Assembly: GCA_019187485.1 (NCBI GenBank)
Contig: JABAQR010000014.1
Location: forward strand, 62,001-126,000
Reading direction: 5' to 3'
Source: Lysobacterales bacterium
GTDB taxonomy: Bacteria; Pseudomonadota; Gammaproteobacteria; Xanthomonadales; SZUA-5
Length of the DNA: 64,000 nucleotides
Shown here: piece after piece, positions 9,719-21,004 of the stretch
Position numbering within the stretch: the first letter of the stretch is position 1
How the letters are laid out: each line of letters starts with the position of its first letter
Notes under the pieces: model-generated
Database searches by the model: none
Seen by the model: the letters and a program-made list of their open reading frames with translations, nothing else
Told to the model about the DNA's origin: nothing
Made by a program: the position numbers and the translations under genes

Positions 9719-10855
9719 TCACTCCGGCAGCAGGGCACCGATGGCATCGAGGGCGGCGGCGATGCGGCGCACTTCGATAATCGGGACGCCTGCCGTGAAT
9801 GCCGCGTCACTGAGCGTGCTGCCCTGTGCGAGCGCACGCACCACCTGCGCCTCGCGCGGGTAGTCGGCCGCCAGATCGATGCGCTCGATCAGACGGTAGC
9901 GCAAGCCGTCGTCGAGCTCAGCCGGCGCATCTTCGATCCAGGCGCACAGCCAGCGCAACTCCAGATACGGCCGTGCCGGCAAGCGCTCGCGCACCGCGGC
10001 GAAATCGCCGGTCGAGAGCGTGCGCCAGTCGCCGCGGCGCGGGGCGGAGCGGCACATCTCCGCGAGCACGCACAGTGCCCCACGCGCGTAGTACTGGCGA
10101 TTGCGCGGATCCAGCGTCAGCGCGATCCCGGCGACTTCCGCTCGCGAAGGCCCAGGCAGCAGCCGTCCCGACAGGAAGGCGGACAGCGGGTGGCGCGATT
10201 CGGCTTCCTCGGTGGTCAGTGTGTGCAGGGTGCCGACGAGGCCGCTCGCGAGCGCGCCGCGCTTGTCCTTGCGCGCAATGCCCCATTCGGTCTTGCCCTC
10301 GGTGGCCTCGACATCGACATGGTCTGGCAAGCGGATCGATTTCAGCGCATCGCGGTGCTGCTCGCGCGGGTCGTGGCGGAAGAAGGCCTCCGCCTCGTGC
10401 ATCAGCTCGGCGCCGCGGGTATCCGCCGGCGGCATCCAGTCGGCGTCGCTGTCGAGCAGGTTGTCGCTGGTCTTCCAGCGGTCCGAAGGTTCGGAATCGA
10501 AAAGGTCGTCGTACACGTTGTGCGTGATCGCCGGACCCGCTGGTGGTTGCGCGGCGGCGACGCCGGTCAGGTTGAACAACTTGACCAGTTGCTCCAGCGA
10601 CAGCGGCCAGTGGACCGTTTCCATGCCGGCGGCGCCGAAGGCCGGATCGACCAGGCGCACGCGCCGCGGCGCCCCCGGCGCCAGCGCCTCCTCGCCGTTG
10701 TCGGCGATCACCAGCAGGTCGACGTGCTCGTCGCCGTCCCGGCGCAGCCGCCACTTGTCCTCCAGTTGCACCGCCGCGCGCCGAATCAGCAGGCGCAGGT
10801 AGGCGACCTCGTCATCGCTGCCGCCGACGAATTCGAGGATGCGTTCGCGTTTCAT
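9719..10855 (-). CDS. Conserved-looking protein of unknown function (378 aa)
   Basis: I do not recognise this protein. It is soluble, with no signal peptide. Residues 1-90 could be a degenerate receiver-like fold (VDLLVIADNGEE). A linker rich in Asp, Ser and Trp follows (DSEPSDRWKTSDNLLDSDADW, positions about 120-140), then a helical middle part. The last 60 residues contain a likely winged-helix-type segment (LSDAAFTAGVPIIEVRRIAA). It has normal codon use and ends with its own stop before sspB. It diverges from the dihydropyrimidinase gene with 131 bp between. A sensory or regulatory scaffold is possible, but this is inference. Confidence 0.65.
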   Translation of the reverse strand: MKRERILEFVGGSDDEVAYLRLLIRRAAVQLEDKWRLRRDGDEHVDLLVIADNGEEALAPGAPRRVRLVDPAFGAAGMETVHWPLSLEQLVKLFNLTGVAAAQPPAGPAITHNVYDDLFDSEPSDRWKTSDNLLDSDADWMPPADTRGAELMHEAEAFFRHDPREQHRDALKSIRLPDHVDVEATEGKTEWGIARKDKRGALASGLVGTLHTLTTEEAESRHPLSAFLSGRLLPGPSRAEVAGIALTLDPRNRQYYARGALCVLAEMCRSAPRRGDWRTLSTGDFAAVRERLPARPYLELRWLCAWIEDAPAELDDGLRYRLIERIDLAADYPREAQVVRALAQGSTLSDAAFTAGVPIIEVRRIAAALDAIGALLPE

Positions 10856-10953
10856 GACGGGGTTCCGCGCGCTACTTCGGAGCCGTGAATCCTAGACCTC
10901 CGGCGTCGAATCGGCGTTCCCGGTGCTTTGACGCGAGCCGCGAGCCGCCGTAG

Positions 10954-12399
<1,446 letters not shown>

Positions 12400-12507
12400 G
12401 GGACCGGGCAGGAGACGGCCCGGACGCCTCGAGACCCAGGACGCGTGCGCCATCTGGTGAATCGCCCTTCATCGAAGAACACGCGCCCCGGCGTGCTCGG
12501 AGAACGC

Positions 12508-14880
12508 ATGAACAGTTGTAAACACGGACACGATCGTGATCAGCCGCATGACCAATCGGCGCACCCGACGACGCATGCCGGTGCTGGGTCGGCCTTCATC
12601 GATCCGGTGTGCGGGATGACGGTGAACACCGATTCGCCGTATCACGTTGCGCATGCCGGCCTGGAGCTTCGATTCTGTTCGGCGGGTTGCCGGACGAAGT
12701 TCCTGGCCGATCCGGACAAATACCGATCTGCCGGGGCACCGCAGCTCCGGCGGGTGATCGCTCAGCCGTCGGCAGCGCCGGGTACGCGCCACACCTGCCC
12801 GATGCATCCGGAGATCGAGCAGGACGGCCCCGGCACCTGTCCCAAGTGCGGTATGGCGCTGGAGCCGCTGATGCCCTCGCTGGACGAGGACGAGAATCCG
12901 GAGTTGCGCGATTTCTCGCGGCGTTTCTGGTTCACCCTGCCGTTCACCGCGGTGGTCGCGGCGTTGGCGATGTTCGGCCAGCATGGACTGGTGCTGTCGG
13001 TGGCGGCGCGCACCTGGCTGGAACTGGTGCTGACCATTCCCGTCGTGCTCTGGGCTGGTTGGCCCTTCCTGACGCGCGGCGTCGAGTCGATCCGCAGTGG
13101 CAACCTGAACATGTGGACGTTGATCGGTACCGGCGTGCTCGCAGCCTTCTCCTACAGCATGGCGGCGACCCTCGCGCCGGACGTCTTCCCCGAATCCTTC
13201 CGCGAGCACGGACGGGTCGGTGTCTACTTCGAGGCGGCGGCGGTGATCGTTTCGCTGACACTGCTTGGCCAGATTCTGGAGTTGCGCGCGCGTTCCCGGA
13301 CGTCCGCCGCGATCAAGGCCCTGCTCGAGCTTGCGCCGAAGACCGCCCGTCGCATCAATGCCGACGGCGGCGAGGAAGACATCCCTCTGAACCACGTGCA
13401 TCTCGGCGACCGCCTGCGCGTGCGTCCGGGCGAAAAGGTGCCAACCGATGGCCGCGTGATCGGGGGGCACTCCAGCGTCGACGAATCCATGCTGACCGGC
13501 GAACCGATGCCGGTGGTGAAGCAGGCCGGCGACACCGTGATCGGCGCGACCCTCAACACCTCCGGCGCACTGGTCATCGAAGCCGTCAAGGTTGGTGCCG
13601 ACACCATGCTGGCGCAAATCGTGCAGCTGGTGGCGAGTGCGCAACGCTCGCGCGCGCCGATGCAGCGCATGGCCGATGCGGTGTCCTACTGGTTCGTGCT
13701 GGCGGTGCTGGCCATCGCGCTCGTGACGCTACTGGCCTGGGGGCTGTTCGGGCCGGAGCCGCGCTGGATCTACGGCGTGCTGAATGCGGTGTCGGTGCTG
13801 ATCATCGCCTGTCCCTGTGCTTTGGGTCTGGCCACGCCGATGTCGATCATGGTTGCCACCGGCCGCGCCGCAGGCGCGGGCGTGCTGTTCCGCGACGCCG
13901 AAGCGATCGAACACCTGCGCCGCATCGACACCCTGATCGTCGACAAGACCGGCACGCTGACCGAGGGCCGACCAAGTTTTCGTGAGGTCGTCGCGGCGCC
14001 CGGCTTCGCGGGCGACGAAGTATTGCGCCTCGCGGCCAGCCTCGATCAGGGTAGCGAACATCCGTTGGCTGAGGCGATTGTCGCCGAGGCGCGAACCCGC
14101 GGCATGATCTTGTCGAGTGCGGAATCATTTGAATCGGCCAGCGGCATCGGTGTGCGTGGCCGCGTCGAGGGCAAGGTGCTCCGCCTGGGCAATACCCGCC
14201 TGCTGGAGGAGGCGGGGGTTGCGACCACAGCCATCCATCGCGACGCAGAACGGCTGCGCGGCGACGGTGCCAGCGTCATGTTCCTGGCCGTGGACGGACG
14301 TCTTGCCGGACTGATCGGCGTCGCCGACCGCATCAAGCCGACCACGCCCGAGGCCATCCGACAGCTTCAGGCAGCGGGTCTGCGCGTGATCATGGCGACT
14401 GGCGACGGCGAGACCACCGCGCGCGCGGTCGCCCGTGAACTCGACATCGACGAGGTGCATGGAGAGGTGCGCCCGCAGGACAAGGCCGATCTCGTCGCCC
14501 GGCTCAAGGCCGCAGGACGGCGCGTCGCGATGGCAGGAGACGGCATCAACGATGCACCAGCGCTGGCGCTGGCCGACGTCGGCATCGCCATGGGCACGGG
14601 AACCGACGTGGCCATGTCCAGCGGTCGGGTTACGCTCGTGAAGGGCGATCTGCGCGGAATCGTCCGGGCTCGGCAGATCTCCGATGCGACCGTCGCCAAC
14701 ATGAGGCAGAACCTCGGCTTTGCCTTCCTCTACAACGCACTCGGCGTACCGGTGGCGGCGGGTGTCCTGTATCCGGCTTTTGGCTTGCTGCTCAGCCCGA
14801 TGTTGGCCGCGTTGGCGATGAGTCTGAGCTCTGCGTCGGTGGTGGCCAACGCGTTGCGGCTGCGCGGATCGGCGGTCTGA
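12508..14880 (+). CDS. Copper-translocating P1B-type ATPase with YHS and metal-binding N-terminus
   Basis: A 790-aa inner-membrane ATPase that exports Cu(I). It has three N-terminal parts: a His-rich tail (1-25), a YHS-type domain (DPVCGM at 32-37, FCSAGC at 56-61) and a heavy-metal-binding domain (TCPMHPEI near 96-103, [10 protein letters not shown] near 111-120). The core has the membrane copper motif [10 protein letters not shown], the phosphorylation site [18 protein letters not shown] hinges, and C-terminal YN and MSxSS residues typical of Cu(I) transporters. It lacks the usual CxxC ferredoxin-like HMA domain. I chose the ATG at 12508, with GGAGA upstream. The gene stands alone. Confidence 0.93.
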   Translation: MNSCKHGHDRDQPHDQSAHPTTHAGAGSAFIDPVCGMTVNTDSPYHVAHAGLELRFCSAGCRTKFLADPDKYRSAGAPQLRRVIAQPSAAPGTRHTCPMHPEIEQDGPGTCPKCGMALEPLMPSLDEDENPELRDFSRRFWFTLPFTAVVAALAMFGQHGLVLSVAARTWLELVLTIPVVLWAGWPFLTRGVESIRSGNLNMWTLIGTGVLAAFSYSMAATLAPDVFPESFREHGRVGVYFEAAAVIVSLTLLGQILELRARSRTSAAIKALLELAPKTARRINADGGEEDIPLNHVHLGDRLRVRPGEKVPTDGRVIGGHSSVDESMLTGEPMPVVKQAGDTVIGATLNTSGALVIEAVKVGADTMLAQIVQLVASAQRSRAPMQRMADAVSYWFVLAVLAIALVTLLAWGLFGPEPRWIYGVLNAVSVLIIACPCALGLATPMSIMVATGRAAGAGVLFRDAEAIEHLRRIDTLIVDKTGTLTEGRPSFREVVAAPGFAGDEVLRLAASLDQGSEHPLAEAIVAEARTRGMILSSAESFESASGIGVRGRVEGKVLRLGNTRLLEEAGVATTAIHRDAERLRGDGASVMFLAVDGRLAGLIGVADRIKPTTPEAIRQLQAAGLRVIMATGDGETTARAVARELDIDEVHGEVRPQDKADLVARLKAAGRRVAMAGDGINDAPALALADVGIAMGTGTDVAMSSGRVTLVKGDLRGIVRARQISDATVANMRQNLGFAFLYNALGVPVAAGVLYPAFGLLLSPMLAALAMSLSSASVVANALRLRGSAV

Positions 14881-15006
14881 TTTCGGGGCTGCCGGGAAAC
14901 TGCCGATTCGATCGGGGCTGAACGGCCGCACGGACCGCTTTAGCCGGTGCCGTGAAGCACGGGAAGCGAAGGGCCGACAAGGGCGTGTGGCAAGGTGTGT
15001 TGTGAG

Positions 15007-15810
15007 CTACCGTAACCCGCGTCCCACCGGATACGGCACCCACACCTTGCCCTTGCCCACTTCCGCACCGCATTGGAGCGCCACACGAAAGGCGGCGATC
15101 GCGGTTGTCACCGCCTCGCGGTCACGCTCGCCCAGCGCCAGGCGCGCAGTCAGCAGCGCCGCGAGCGTGCAACCGGTGCCATGGCCGCGCAGGCGACGTC
15201 GTTCGCTGCGGAACTCGACGATGCCATCGGCGTCGCAGTAGCAGTCGACGACTTCCTTTCCGGCCAGATGCCCGCCCTTCAGCAGCACCGCGTGCGCGCC
15301 GCGTGCGCGCAGGGCCTCGGCGGCGCTCGGCATGTCGGCGACGCGACGGATGCGACGGCCCAGCAGCACTTCTGCTTCCGGAACGTTCGGCGTCAGCAGG
15401 TGGGCCCGCTGCAACAGCGGTTCGAGCGCGCGTTCCGCTGCGGCGTCGAGCAGACGCGCGCCGGAACTTGCGATCATCACGGGATCGACCACCAGCGACA
15501 GGTTGCGCCCCACGAGTGCGCGCAGCACTGCGCGCACGATGCCGGCCGACGCGAGCATGCCGGTCTTGGCGGCGCCGACCGGGTAGTCGTCGAATACGGC
15601 ATCGATCTGGGCTCGCACGAAACCCGGTCGCTGCACCGCAACCGAGCGTACCGCGCGCGAGTTCTGCGCAGTCAGCGCGGTGATCGCGCTCAGTCCGAAC
15701 ACGCCCTGGCTGGCGAAAGCGCGCAGATCCGCCTGGATACCGGCCCCCCCGCCCGAGTCGGATCCGGCGATCGTGAGCGCGCAGGCGCGCGGGCGGAAGA
15801 TGGCAGGCAT
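15007..15810 (-). CDS. thiD: Bifunctional hydroxymethylpyrimidine kinase / phosphomethylpyrimidine kinase
   Basis: A 267-aa ribokinase-fold enzyme that phosphorylates HMP and HMP-phosphate for thiamine synthesis. The N-terminal substrate site [14 protein letters not shown] (near 17-30) and the C-terminal anion-hole motif [12 protein letters not shown] (near 210-221) are intact. Length is normal. It is transcribed divergently from the barrel protein at 15940, with a 129-bp AT-rich gap that contains promoter elements. I found no TPP riboswitch pattern in its short leader. Confidence 0.93.
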   Translation of the reverse strand: MPAIFRPRACALTIAGSDSGGGAGIQADLRAFASQGVFGLSAITALTAQNSRAVRSVAVQRPGFVRAQIDAVFDDYPVGAAKTGMLASAGIVRAVLRALVGRNLSLVVDPVMIASSGARLLDAAAERALEPLLQRAHLLTPNVPEAEVLLGRRIRRVADMPSAAEALRARGAHAVLLKGGHLAGKEVVDCYCDADGIVEFRSERRRLRGHGTGCTLAALLTARLALGERDREAVTTAIAAFRVALQCGAEVGKGKVWVPYPVGRGLR

Positions 15811-15860
15811 ACGAATTCCTTGTTGTAGAAAAGCTACAGAAAATTCTTGCTGTTGCGTAG

Positions 15861-15925
15861 TTGACGCGATGTTGTTTTTTTGCGATGATGGCGTCGGCTA
15901 GAAGCAACACTCCTTCTCTTCTAGC
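15861..15925 (+). promoter_or_regulatory. Sigma-70-like promoter followed by a 5-prime leader hairpin
   Basis: TTGACG at 15861-15866 and GATGAT at 15884-15889 are separated by 17 bp, a good -35/-10 pair. Transcription would begin near 15896. The transcript then immediately forms a perfect 8-bp hairpin: GCTAGAAG at 15897-15904 and CTTCTAGC at 15918-15925, with a 13-nt pyrimidine-rich loop. The hairpin ends about 15 nt before the ATG at 15940, so it may stabilise the mRNA or control ribosome access. Confidence 0.6.
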
Positions 15926-15939
15926 AGGGCTTCAGGGGC

Positions 15940-17100
15940 ATGCAGGCGAGAGCACGTTTGCACATTCTGATTGGGACGGCGGGTTTGATGCTCGCCGTCC
16001 CTTCTTTTTCCCCGGCCGAAGATTATTCCCGGGACAGCGGTGCGCGTCATGGCGTGCTGCGCGGTCCCTTGCGCGTGGCCGCTGCGCAGCGGCTCGCTCC
16101 TGATTTTGCATGGGTGGATCTGGACTCGCTGATCGAAGTGCCGTCGCTGAACCCGATTGCGCGCGCGCTCGGTGAGCTGCTGGTGGTGCCGCTCGCGAGC
16201 GAGCGCGATTGGGCGCTGTATGCACGCGCCGCACGCCTGGCCGAGCGTCGGCCCAGCCGTTGGTCCACCAGCGACGACCCGACCGTGCGTGCCTTCGGTG
16301 ATCCCGGTCTCGAGCGCCGGCTGCTGACGTCGGGTCTGTTGCTGGAGACGCAGGCCGGGTTCGGCATTGGCGTCGATGCGGTGTTCGCCGAGCAGCGTTT
16401 CGCCAGCGGCAGTCTGACGCCGCTGGTCGATGCGCCGGACAGTCGATTGGCCAGCGCGGTCGCCTCCCAGGAGGAATCGCGCGGCACCGGCCTTGCGCTG
16501 GCCTTCGGCGCGCCGTTGACGGATCGCATCGGCTGGAGTCTCGGCCTGCGCTCACGAGTCGACATGAATGAGTACAAGTCCTATCGAGGCGTGTACTCGG
16601 AGCCCGGTGATCTCGACATTCCCGCGACCGCCGCGCTTGGCATCACCGCGCAGATCGCGCCGCGCACCAGTGTCGTGCTTGGCGCCGAGCAGGTTTTCTA
16701 CAGCGACATCAACAGTTTCTCCAGCTACGCACTGCCGAATCGTTTCCTGGCGCTGCTCGGTGACAGCAACAGTCCCAGCTTTGCCTGGCAGGATCTGACC
16801 GTCTATTCGGCGATGCTGCAAGGTGGCGTGCGCCAGTGGCAGTGGTCGCTCCGTTACACCACCAGCCTGCAGCCAAATCCGACCGCGCCGTTGTTGCAGC
16901 AGGCGATCGAAGGAATCCAGAGCGACTCCAACTGGTCGCTCGGTGTAGGCCGTTCGCTCGGTGGGTTCGGAGATGTGCGGCTGACCGCCAGCTATGCCGG
17001 GGCCGAGTACGTGTTGGGATCGCCGCTCGTGCGCACCAGTGTCGATCCAACCGAGTCCGAGCACTTCGAATTCGAAGCACTCTGGAACCTGCGCTTCTGA
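15940..17100 (+). CDS. Predicted outer-membrane barrel protein, unknown family
   Basis: A 386-aa protein with an N-terminal signal peptide (QARARLHILIGTAGLMLAV, cleavage near residue 26). The rest shows repeated amphipathic strands and ends in phenylalanine (ALWNLRF), as outer-membrane barrel proteins do. The N-terminal mature part (WVDLDSLIEVPSLNP) may be a periplasmic plug or helix. I do not recognise a family. The gene is monocistronic, with its own promoter and leader hairpin. The layout is similar to the barrel protein at 3947, but I see no strong sequence similarity. Confidence 0.7.
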   Translation: MQARARLHILIGTAGLMLAVPSFSPAEDYSRDSGARHGVLRGPLRVAAAQRLAPDFAWVDLDSLIEVPSLNPIARALGELLVVPLASERDWALYARAARLAERRPSRWSTSDDPTVRAFGDPGLERRLLTSGLLLETQAGFGIGVDAVFAEQRFASGSLTPLVDAPDSRLASAVASQEESRGTGLALAFGAPLTDRIGWSLGLRSRVDMNEYKSYRGVYSEPGDLDIPATAALGITAQIAPRTSVVLGAEQVFYSDINSFSSYALPNRFLALLGDSNSPSFAWQDLTVYSAMLQGGVRQWQWSLRYTTSLQPNPTAPLLQQAIEGIQSDSNWSLGVGRSLGGFGDVRLTASYAGAEYVLGSPLVRTSVDPTESEHFEFEALWNLRF

Positions 17101-17339
17101 GCGTTTGGTGCTTGCGCGCCACCCTTTCTGGTTCGCCGGCGAGGCAACCGAGCCGATGCCCCGTGCTGGGCGTGCGGTGAGCGTATGGCGCATCGAGTCG
17201 TGGTGTGGCGCGGGCCCGCAGCCCGCGACGCGAAGGCAACGCGAGCTGCCGAGGACCACAGGCGCACCGGTCGGTGTGCCCCGTGTCCTTGGGCGACTGT
17301 CGATTGGGGGCGGTCGTGCCGGCGTGTTGGCGCCTGCGT

Positions 17340-18737
17340 CTACAGCACTTCCGACGCGAAATCCGCGAGCCTGGAACGTTCTCCCCGGCGCAGGGTGATG
17401 TGCGCGCTGTGCGGCCAGTGCTGGAAGCGGTCGACCGCGAAGGTCAGGCCGCTGGTGGTTTCGGTGAGGTAGGGCGTGTCGATCTGTTCGACGTTGCCCA
17501 GACACACCATCTTGGTACTCGGGCCAGCGCGGGTCAGCAGGGTCTTCATCTGCTTGGGCGTCAGGTTCTGCGCCTCGTCGATGATCACGTAGCGGGACAG
17601 GAAGGTGCGGCCGCGCATGAAGCTCATCGAGCGCACCTTGATGCGTGAGGACAGCAGGTCGTTGGTCGCCTGGCGCGCCCAGTTGCTGGAGTCCTGCGGG
17701 CTCGCGAGCACTTCCAGGTTGTCGTTCAGGGCGCCCATCCACGGCGTCATCTTCTCTTCCTCGGTGCCGGGCAGGAATCCGATGTCCTCGCCTACCGGCA
17801 CCGTCGCGCGGGTGACGATGATTTCCTTGTAGCGTTGCTGGTCCATGGTCTGGGCGAGGCCGGCTGCGAGCGCCAGCAGGGTCTTGCCGGTACCGGCGGT
17901 ACCGAGCAGGGTCACAAAGTCGACTTCCGGATCCATCAGCACGTTGAGGCCGAAGTTCTGCTCGCGATTGCGCGCGCTGATGCCCCACACGCGGTGCGGA
18001 TTGCTCTGGTAGTCATCGACGATCTGCAGCGTCGCGCGCCCGCCCTCGATCTTCAGCACCCGCAGCGCGACCTGGTTGTCGTCGCCGAAATGCAGGAACT
18101 GGTTGGGGTGCCAGCGCTCGTCGCGGCGCATCTTGACGCGATAGTAGGTGCGCCCGCGTTCCGACCAGGATTCGAGTTCCGGGTGCTTGCTCCAAAACTC
18201 GGCCTTGAGCACGGCCACGCCGGTGTACAGCAGCGCGAGATCGTCGAGCGCGCGGTCGTTCTCGTAGTCCTCGGCGGGGATGCCGTGGATCTTCGCCTTG
18301 ATCCGCAGGTTGATGTCCTTGGTGACCAGCACCACCGGAGTGCGCGACTGCGACTCGCGCAACTGCAGCACGGCGAGCAGGATCTGGTTGTCCGGCACCA
18401 CCGTGCCGAAGCTGTGGCCTTCAGCCTTGGCTTCGGTGGTCTGGAAACGCAGCAGGCCGCGCGGCTTGTGGCGGCCGAGGTCTAGGCCATCCGGGCGTTT
18501 CAGCGGGATGCCGCGGTCGAGATGGCCGTTGCCGTGCCCTTCGACAAGTTCGCTCAGGAAGCGACTGACCTGACGGACGTTGCGCGAAACCTCCGAAGTG
18601 CCCTTCTTCGCGGCGTCCAGTTCCTCCAGCACCATCATCGGCAGGTAGACGTCGTGTTCCTCGAAGCGGAACAGTGCCGTCGGGTCGTGCATCAGCACAT
18701 TGGTGTCGAGGACGTAGGTGCGCTTTCGCTGACTCAT
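17340..18737 (-). CDS. PhoH family ATPase with N-terminal PIN domain
   Basis: A 465-aa protein in which a PIN nuclease domain (residues about 5-140; VLDTNVLMHDP, later VTKDINLR) is fused to a PhoH-type P-loop ATPase domain (about 235-460). Walker A is GTAGTGKT and Walker B-like is VIIDEAQN. Such PIN-PhoH (YlaK-like) proteins are thought to be RNA helicase-nucleases. I chose the ATG at 18737 (SQRKRTYVLDTN follows); upstream codons are not homologous. It diverges from the TonB-dependent receptor with 147 bp between. Confidence 0.9.
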   Translation of the reverse strand: MSQRKRTYVLDTNVLMHDPTALFRFEEHDVYLPMMVLEELDAAKKGTSEVSRNVRQVSRFLSELVEGHGNGHLDRGIPLKRPDGLDLGRHKPRGLLRFQTTEAKAEGHSFGTVVPDNQILLAVLQLRESQSRTPVVLVTKDINLRIKAKIHGIPAEDYENDRALDDLALLYTGVAVLKAEFWSKHPELESWSERGRTYYRVKMRRDERWHPNQFLHFGDDNQVALRVLKIEGGRATLQIVDDYQSNPHRVWGISARNREQNFGLNVLMDPEVDFVTLLGTAGTGKTLLALAAGLAQTMDQQRYKEIIVTRATVPVGEDIGFLPGTEEEKMTPWMGALNDNLEVLASPQDSSNWARQATNDLLSSRIKVRSMSFMRGRTFLSRYVIIDEAQNLTPKQMKTLLTRAGPSTKMVCLGNVEQIDTPYLTETTSGLTFAVDRFQHWPHSAHITLRRGERSRLADFASEVL

Positions 18738-18884
18738 GGGTTCTCCGTCGGGCGGCATGACCGCGCCTGCCAGCATGCCCAAAAATCGCCCGCGACGCGC
18801 GCACTCCCGGACGGCCGGCGTGTCCGCTGCATCCGGAACGGATTTCGCCAGCGTAACGCCGGCATTCTTCCCGGGAACCCAAAC

Positions 18885-20936
18885 ATGCACAGAACCCTTG
18901 CCGGCGTCTGCGTTCTGCTGCTCGCCGCGACTTCCATCGATGTCCTCTCCGCACAGACGCCGTCGGATCCGGAGGCACTCGATGCCGTGTTCGTCTTTGG
19001 ACGCCAGGCCAATCTGCTCGGCGCCGCGATCAGTGCCTCCGAAGGCGTTGTGGGTCCCGGCGAACTGGCCGAGCGCCCGCGCCTGCGCAGCGGCGACCTC
19101 GTCGAGTACGTGCCCGGCATGGTCGCCACCCAGCACTCGGGTTCGGGCAAGGCCAACCAGTACTTCCTGCGCGGCTTCAATCTCGATCATGGCACCGACT
19201 TCGCGAGTTTCGTCGACGGCATGCCGGTGAACCTGCGCAGTCATGGTCATGGCCAGGGCTATTCCGACCTCAATTTCCTGATCCCCGAGCTGGTCGAGGA
19301 ACTGGCCTATCGCAAGGGCACCTGGCATGCCGAGGTCGGCGATTTCTCCTCCGCCGGTAGTGTGAACTTCCGTCTCGCGGAGACCCTGGAACGCCAGCGG
19401 TTGCGTTTCAGCGCCGGCGAACACGGCTACCTGCGCGGGCTCGCCAGCGGGGGCTTCGGCAGCGCCGCGCGCAGCCTGGTGTACGGCCTCGAGACCCAGA
19501 CCTACGACGGCCCCTGGAGCGACATCGAGGAAGACGTGCGCAAGCGCAACCTGGTGCTGAAAGGCGCGGCCGACCTCGCCGGCGGACGCGGGTACCTCAG
19601 TTTGATGAGCTACCACAACCGCTGGAATGCGCCGGACCAGATTCCGCAGCGTGCCATCGATACCGGTCTGATCGATGCCCTCGGATCACTCGACCGCGAC
19701 CTCGGCGGCGTCAGCAGCCGCTCCTCACTGGCGGCTGGCTGGAGCGGAGCGCTCGCCGGCGGCGAATTCGAGGCTGGTGCCTATGCGATCGACTACGACC
19801 TGCGGCTGTGGTCCAACTTCACCTACTTCCTCGACGATCCCGTGATCGGCGACGAGTTTCGGCAACGCGACCGCCGCCGCGTGACCGGTTTCCATGTGCG
19901 CGACAGTTTCGAGGGCGAGCGCTGGCGCTGGCGCGTCGGGATCGCCGGCCAACGCGACGACATCGGCGCGGTCGGGCTGTGCCGGAGTGTCGCTCGCGAA
20001 TGCGTACGCGACATCCGCCGCGACCGCGTGGACGAGCGCAGTCTCGCCCTGTGGAGCGACTTCGAGTACCGCTTCGGCGAGCGCCTGCGCGGCTATCTCG
20101 GCTGGCGCCACGACCGCTACGACTTCGAGGTCGACGCGATCGAAGCGGCGAACTCGGGCAGTCGCGATGCTTCGATCGGCTCGCCGAAAGCCAGTCTCGC
20201 GTACGTCGCCCATCCCAGTCTCGAGCTCTACCTGTCCTGGGGACGCGGCTTTCATTCGAACGACGCGCGCGGCACCGTGCTGCGGATCGATCCGGTCAGC
20301 GGCGATCCCGCCGATCCGGTGACGCCGCTGGTGCGTTCGCGCGGCAGCGAAATCGGCGCGCGCTGGTACCTTTCGCAGCGCCTGCATGCCACGCTCGCAA
20401 CCTGGCGCCTGGACTTAGATTCGGAACTGCTCTACGTCGGCGATGCCGGCACCACCGAAGCCAGCCGTCCGAGCGAGCGCCGCGGCGCCGAACTCGGCCT
20501 GTACTGGTTCGCCAGCGAAGCGCACAGCGCCGAACTCGAGATCGAGTACACGGACGCGCGCTTCGGCAACGCCGATCCCGCCGGGCGCGAGATTCCGGGT
20601 GCGGTGCCGCTGACCATTGCCGCCGGCTGGAACGCGCATTTCGACGGCGGCTGGGACGCGACCCTGCGCTGGCGCCATGTCGGCGGCTACCCGCTGATTG
20701 AGGACGACTCGCAGCGCGCCGAGGGTTCTGATCTCGTCAACCTGCGTGTCGGTCGCCAGCTCGGCGACTGGCGCATCGACGCCGAGCTGCTGAACCTGCT
20801 CGACGCCGATGATCGCGATATCGAGTATTTCTATGCCTCTCGCCTACCCGGCGAGCCGGCGGATGGTGTCGAGGATCGCCACTTCCACGCCTTCGAACCG
20901 CGGGCCCTGAGGCTGACGGTGAGTCGGGAGTTCTGA
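18885..20936 (+). CDS. TonB-dependent outer-membrane receptor
   Basis: A 683-aa outer-membrane transporter. It has a signal peptide (HRTLAGVCVLLLAATSI, cleavage near SAQ), a TonB-box-like segment (DAVFVFG near 32-38), a plug domain with the RGFNLDHG and FVDGMPVNL motifs (about 40-165), and a barrel that ends in phenylalanine (TVSREF). The substrate is not evident. No siderophore or cobalamin genes are adjacent. A single cysteine pair (CRSVAREC) lies in one extracellular loop. The gene is monocistronic and diverges from the PhoH gene. Confidence 0.9.
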   Translation: MHRTLAGVCVLLLAATSIDVLSAQTPSDPEALDAVFVFGRQANLLGAAISASEGVVGPGELAERPRLRSGDLVEYVPGMVATQHSGSGKANQYFLRGFNLDHGTDFASFVDGMPVNLRSHGHGQGYSDLNFLIPELVEELAYRKGTWHAEVGDFSSAGSVNFRLAETLERQRLRFSAGEHGYLRGLASGGFGSAARSLVYGLETQTYDGPWSDIEEDVRKRNLVLKGAADLAGGRGYLSLMSYHNRWNAPDQIPQRAIDTGLIDALGSLDRDLGGVSSRSSLAAGWSGALAGGEFEAGAYAIDYDLRLWSNFTYFLDDPVIGDEFRQRDRRRVTGFHVRDSFEGERWRWRVGIAGQRDDIGAVGLCRSVARECVRDIRRDRVDERSLALWSDFEYRFGERLRGYLGWRHDRYDFEVDAIEAANSGSRDASIGSPKASLAYVAHPSLELYLSWGRGFHSNDARGTVLRIDPVSGDPADPVTPLVRSRGSEIGARWYLSQRLHATLATWRLDLDSELLYVGDAGTTEASRPSERRGAELGLYWFASEAHSAELEIEYTDARFGNADPAGREIPGAVPLTIAAGWNAHFDGGWDATLRWRHVGGYPLIEDDSQRAEGSDLVNLRVGRQLGDWRIDAELLNLLDADDRDIEYFYASRLPGEPADGVEDRHFHAFEPRALRLTVSREF

Positions 20937-21004
20937 GATCCGGTGACCGGCGCCCGGCGCCGGCGACGGGCCGTGCATGCCGACTTTTGCCGACCACCGT
21001 CTTT

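Noticed and set aside
15811-15860. TPP riboswitch in front of thiD
   Set aside because: The short leader has no thi-box sequence or room for the aptamer.
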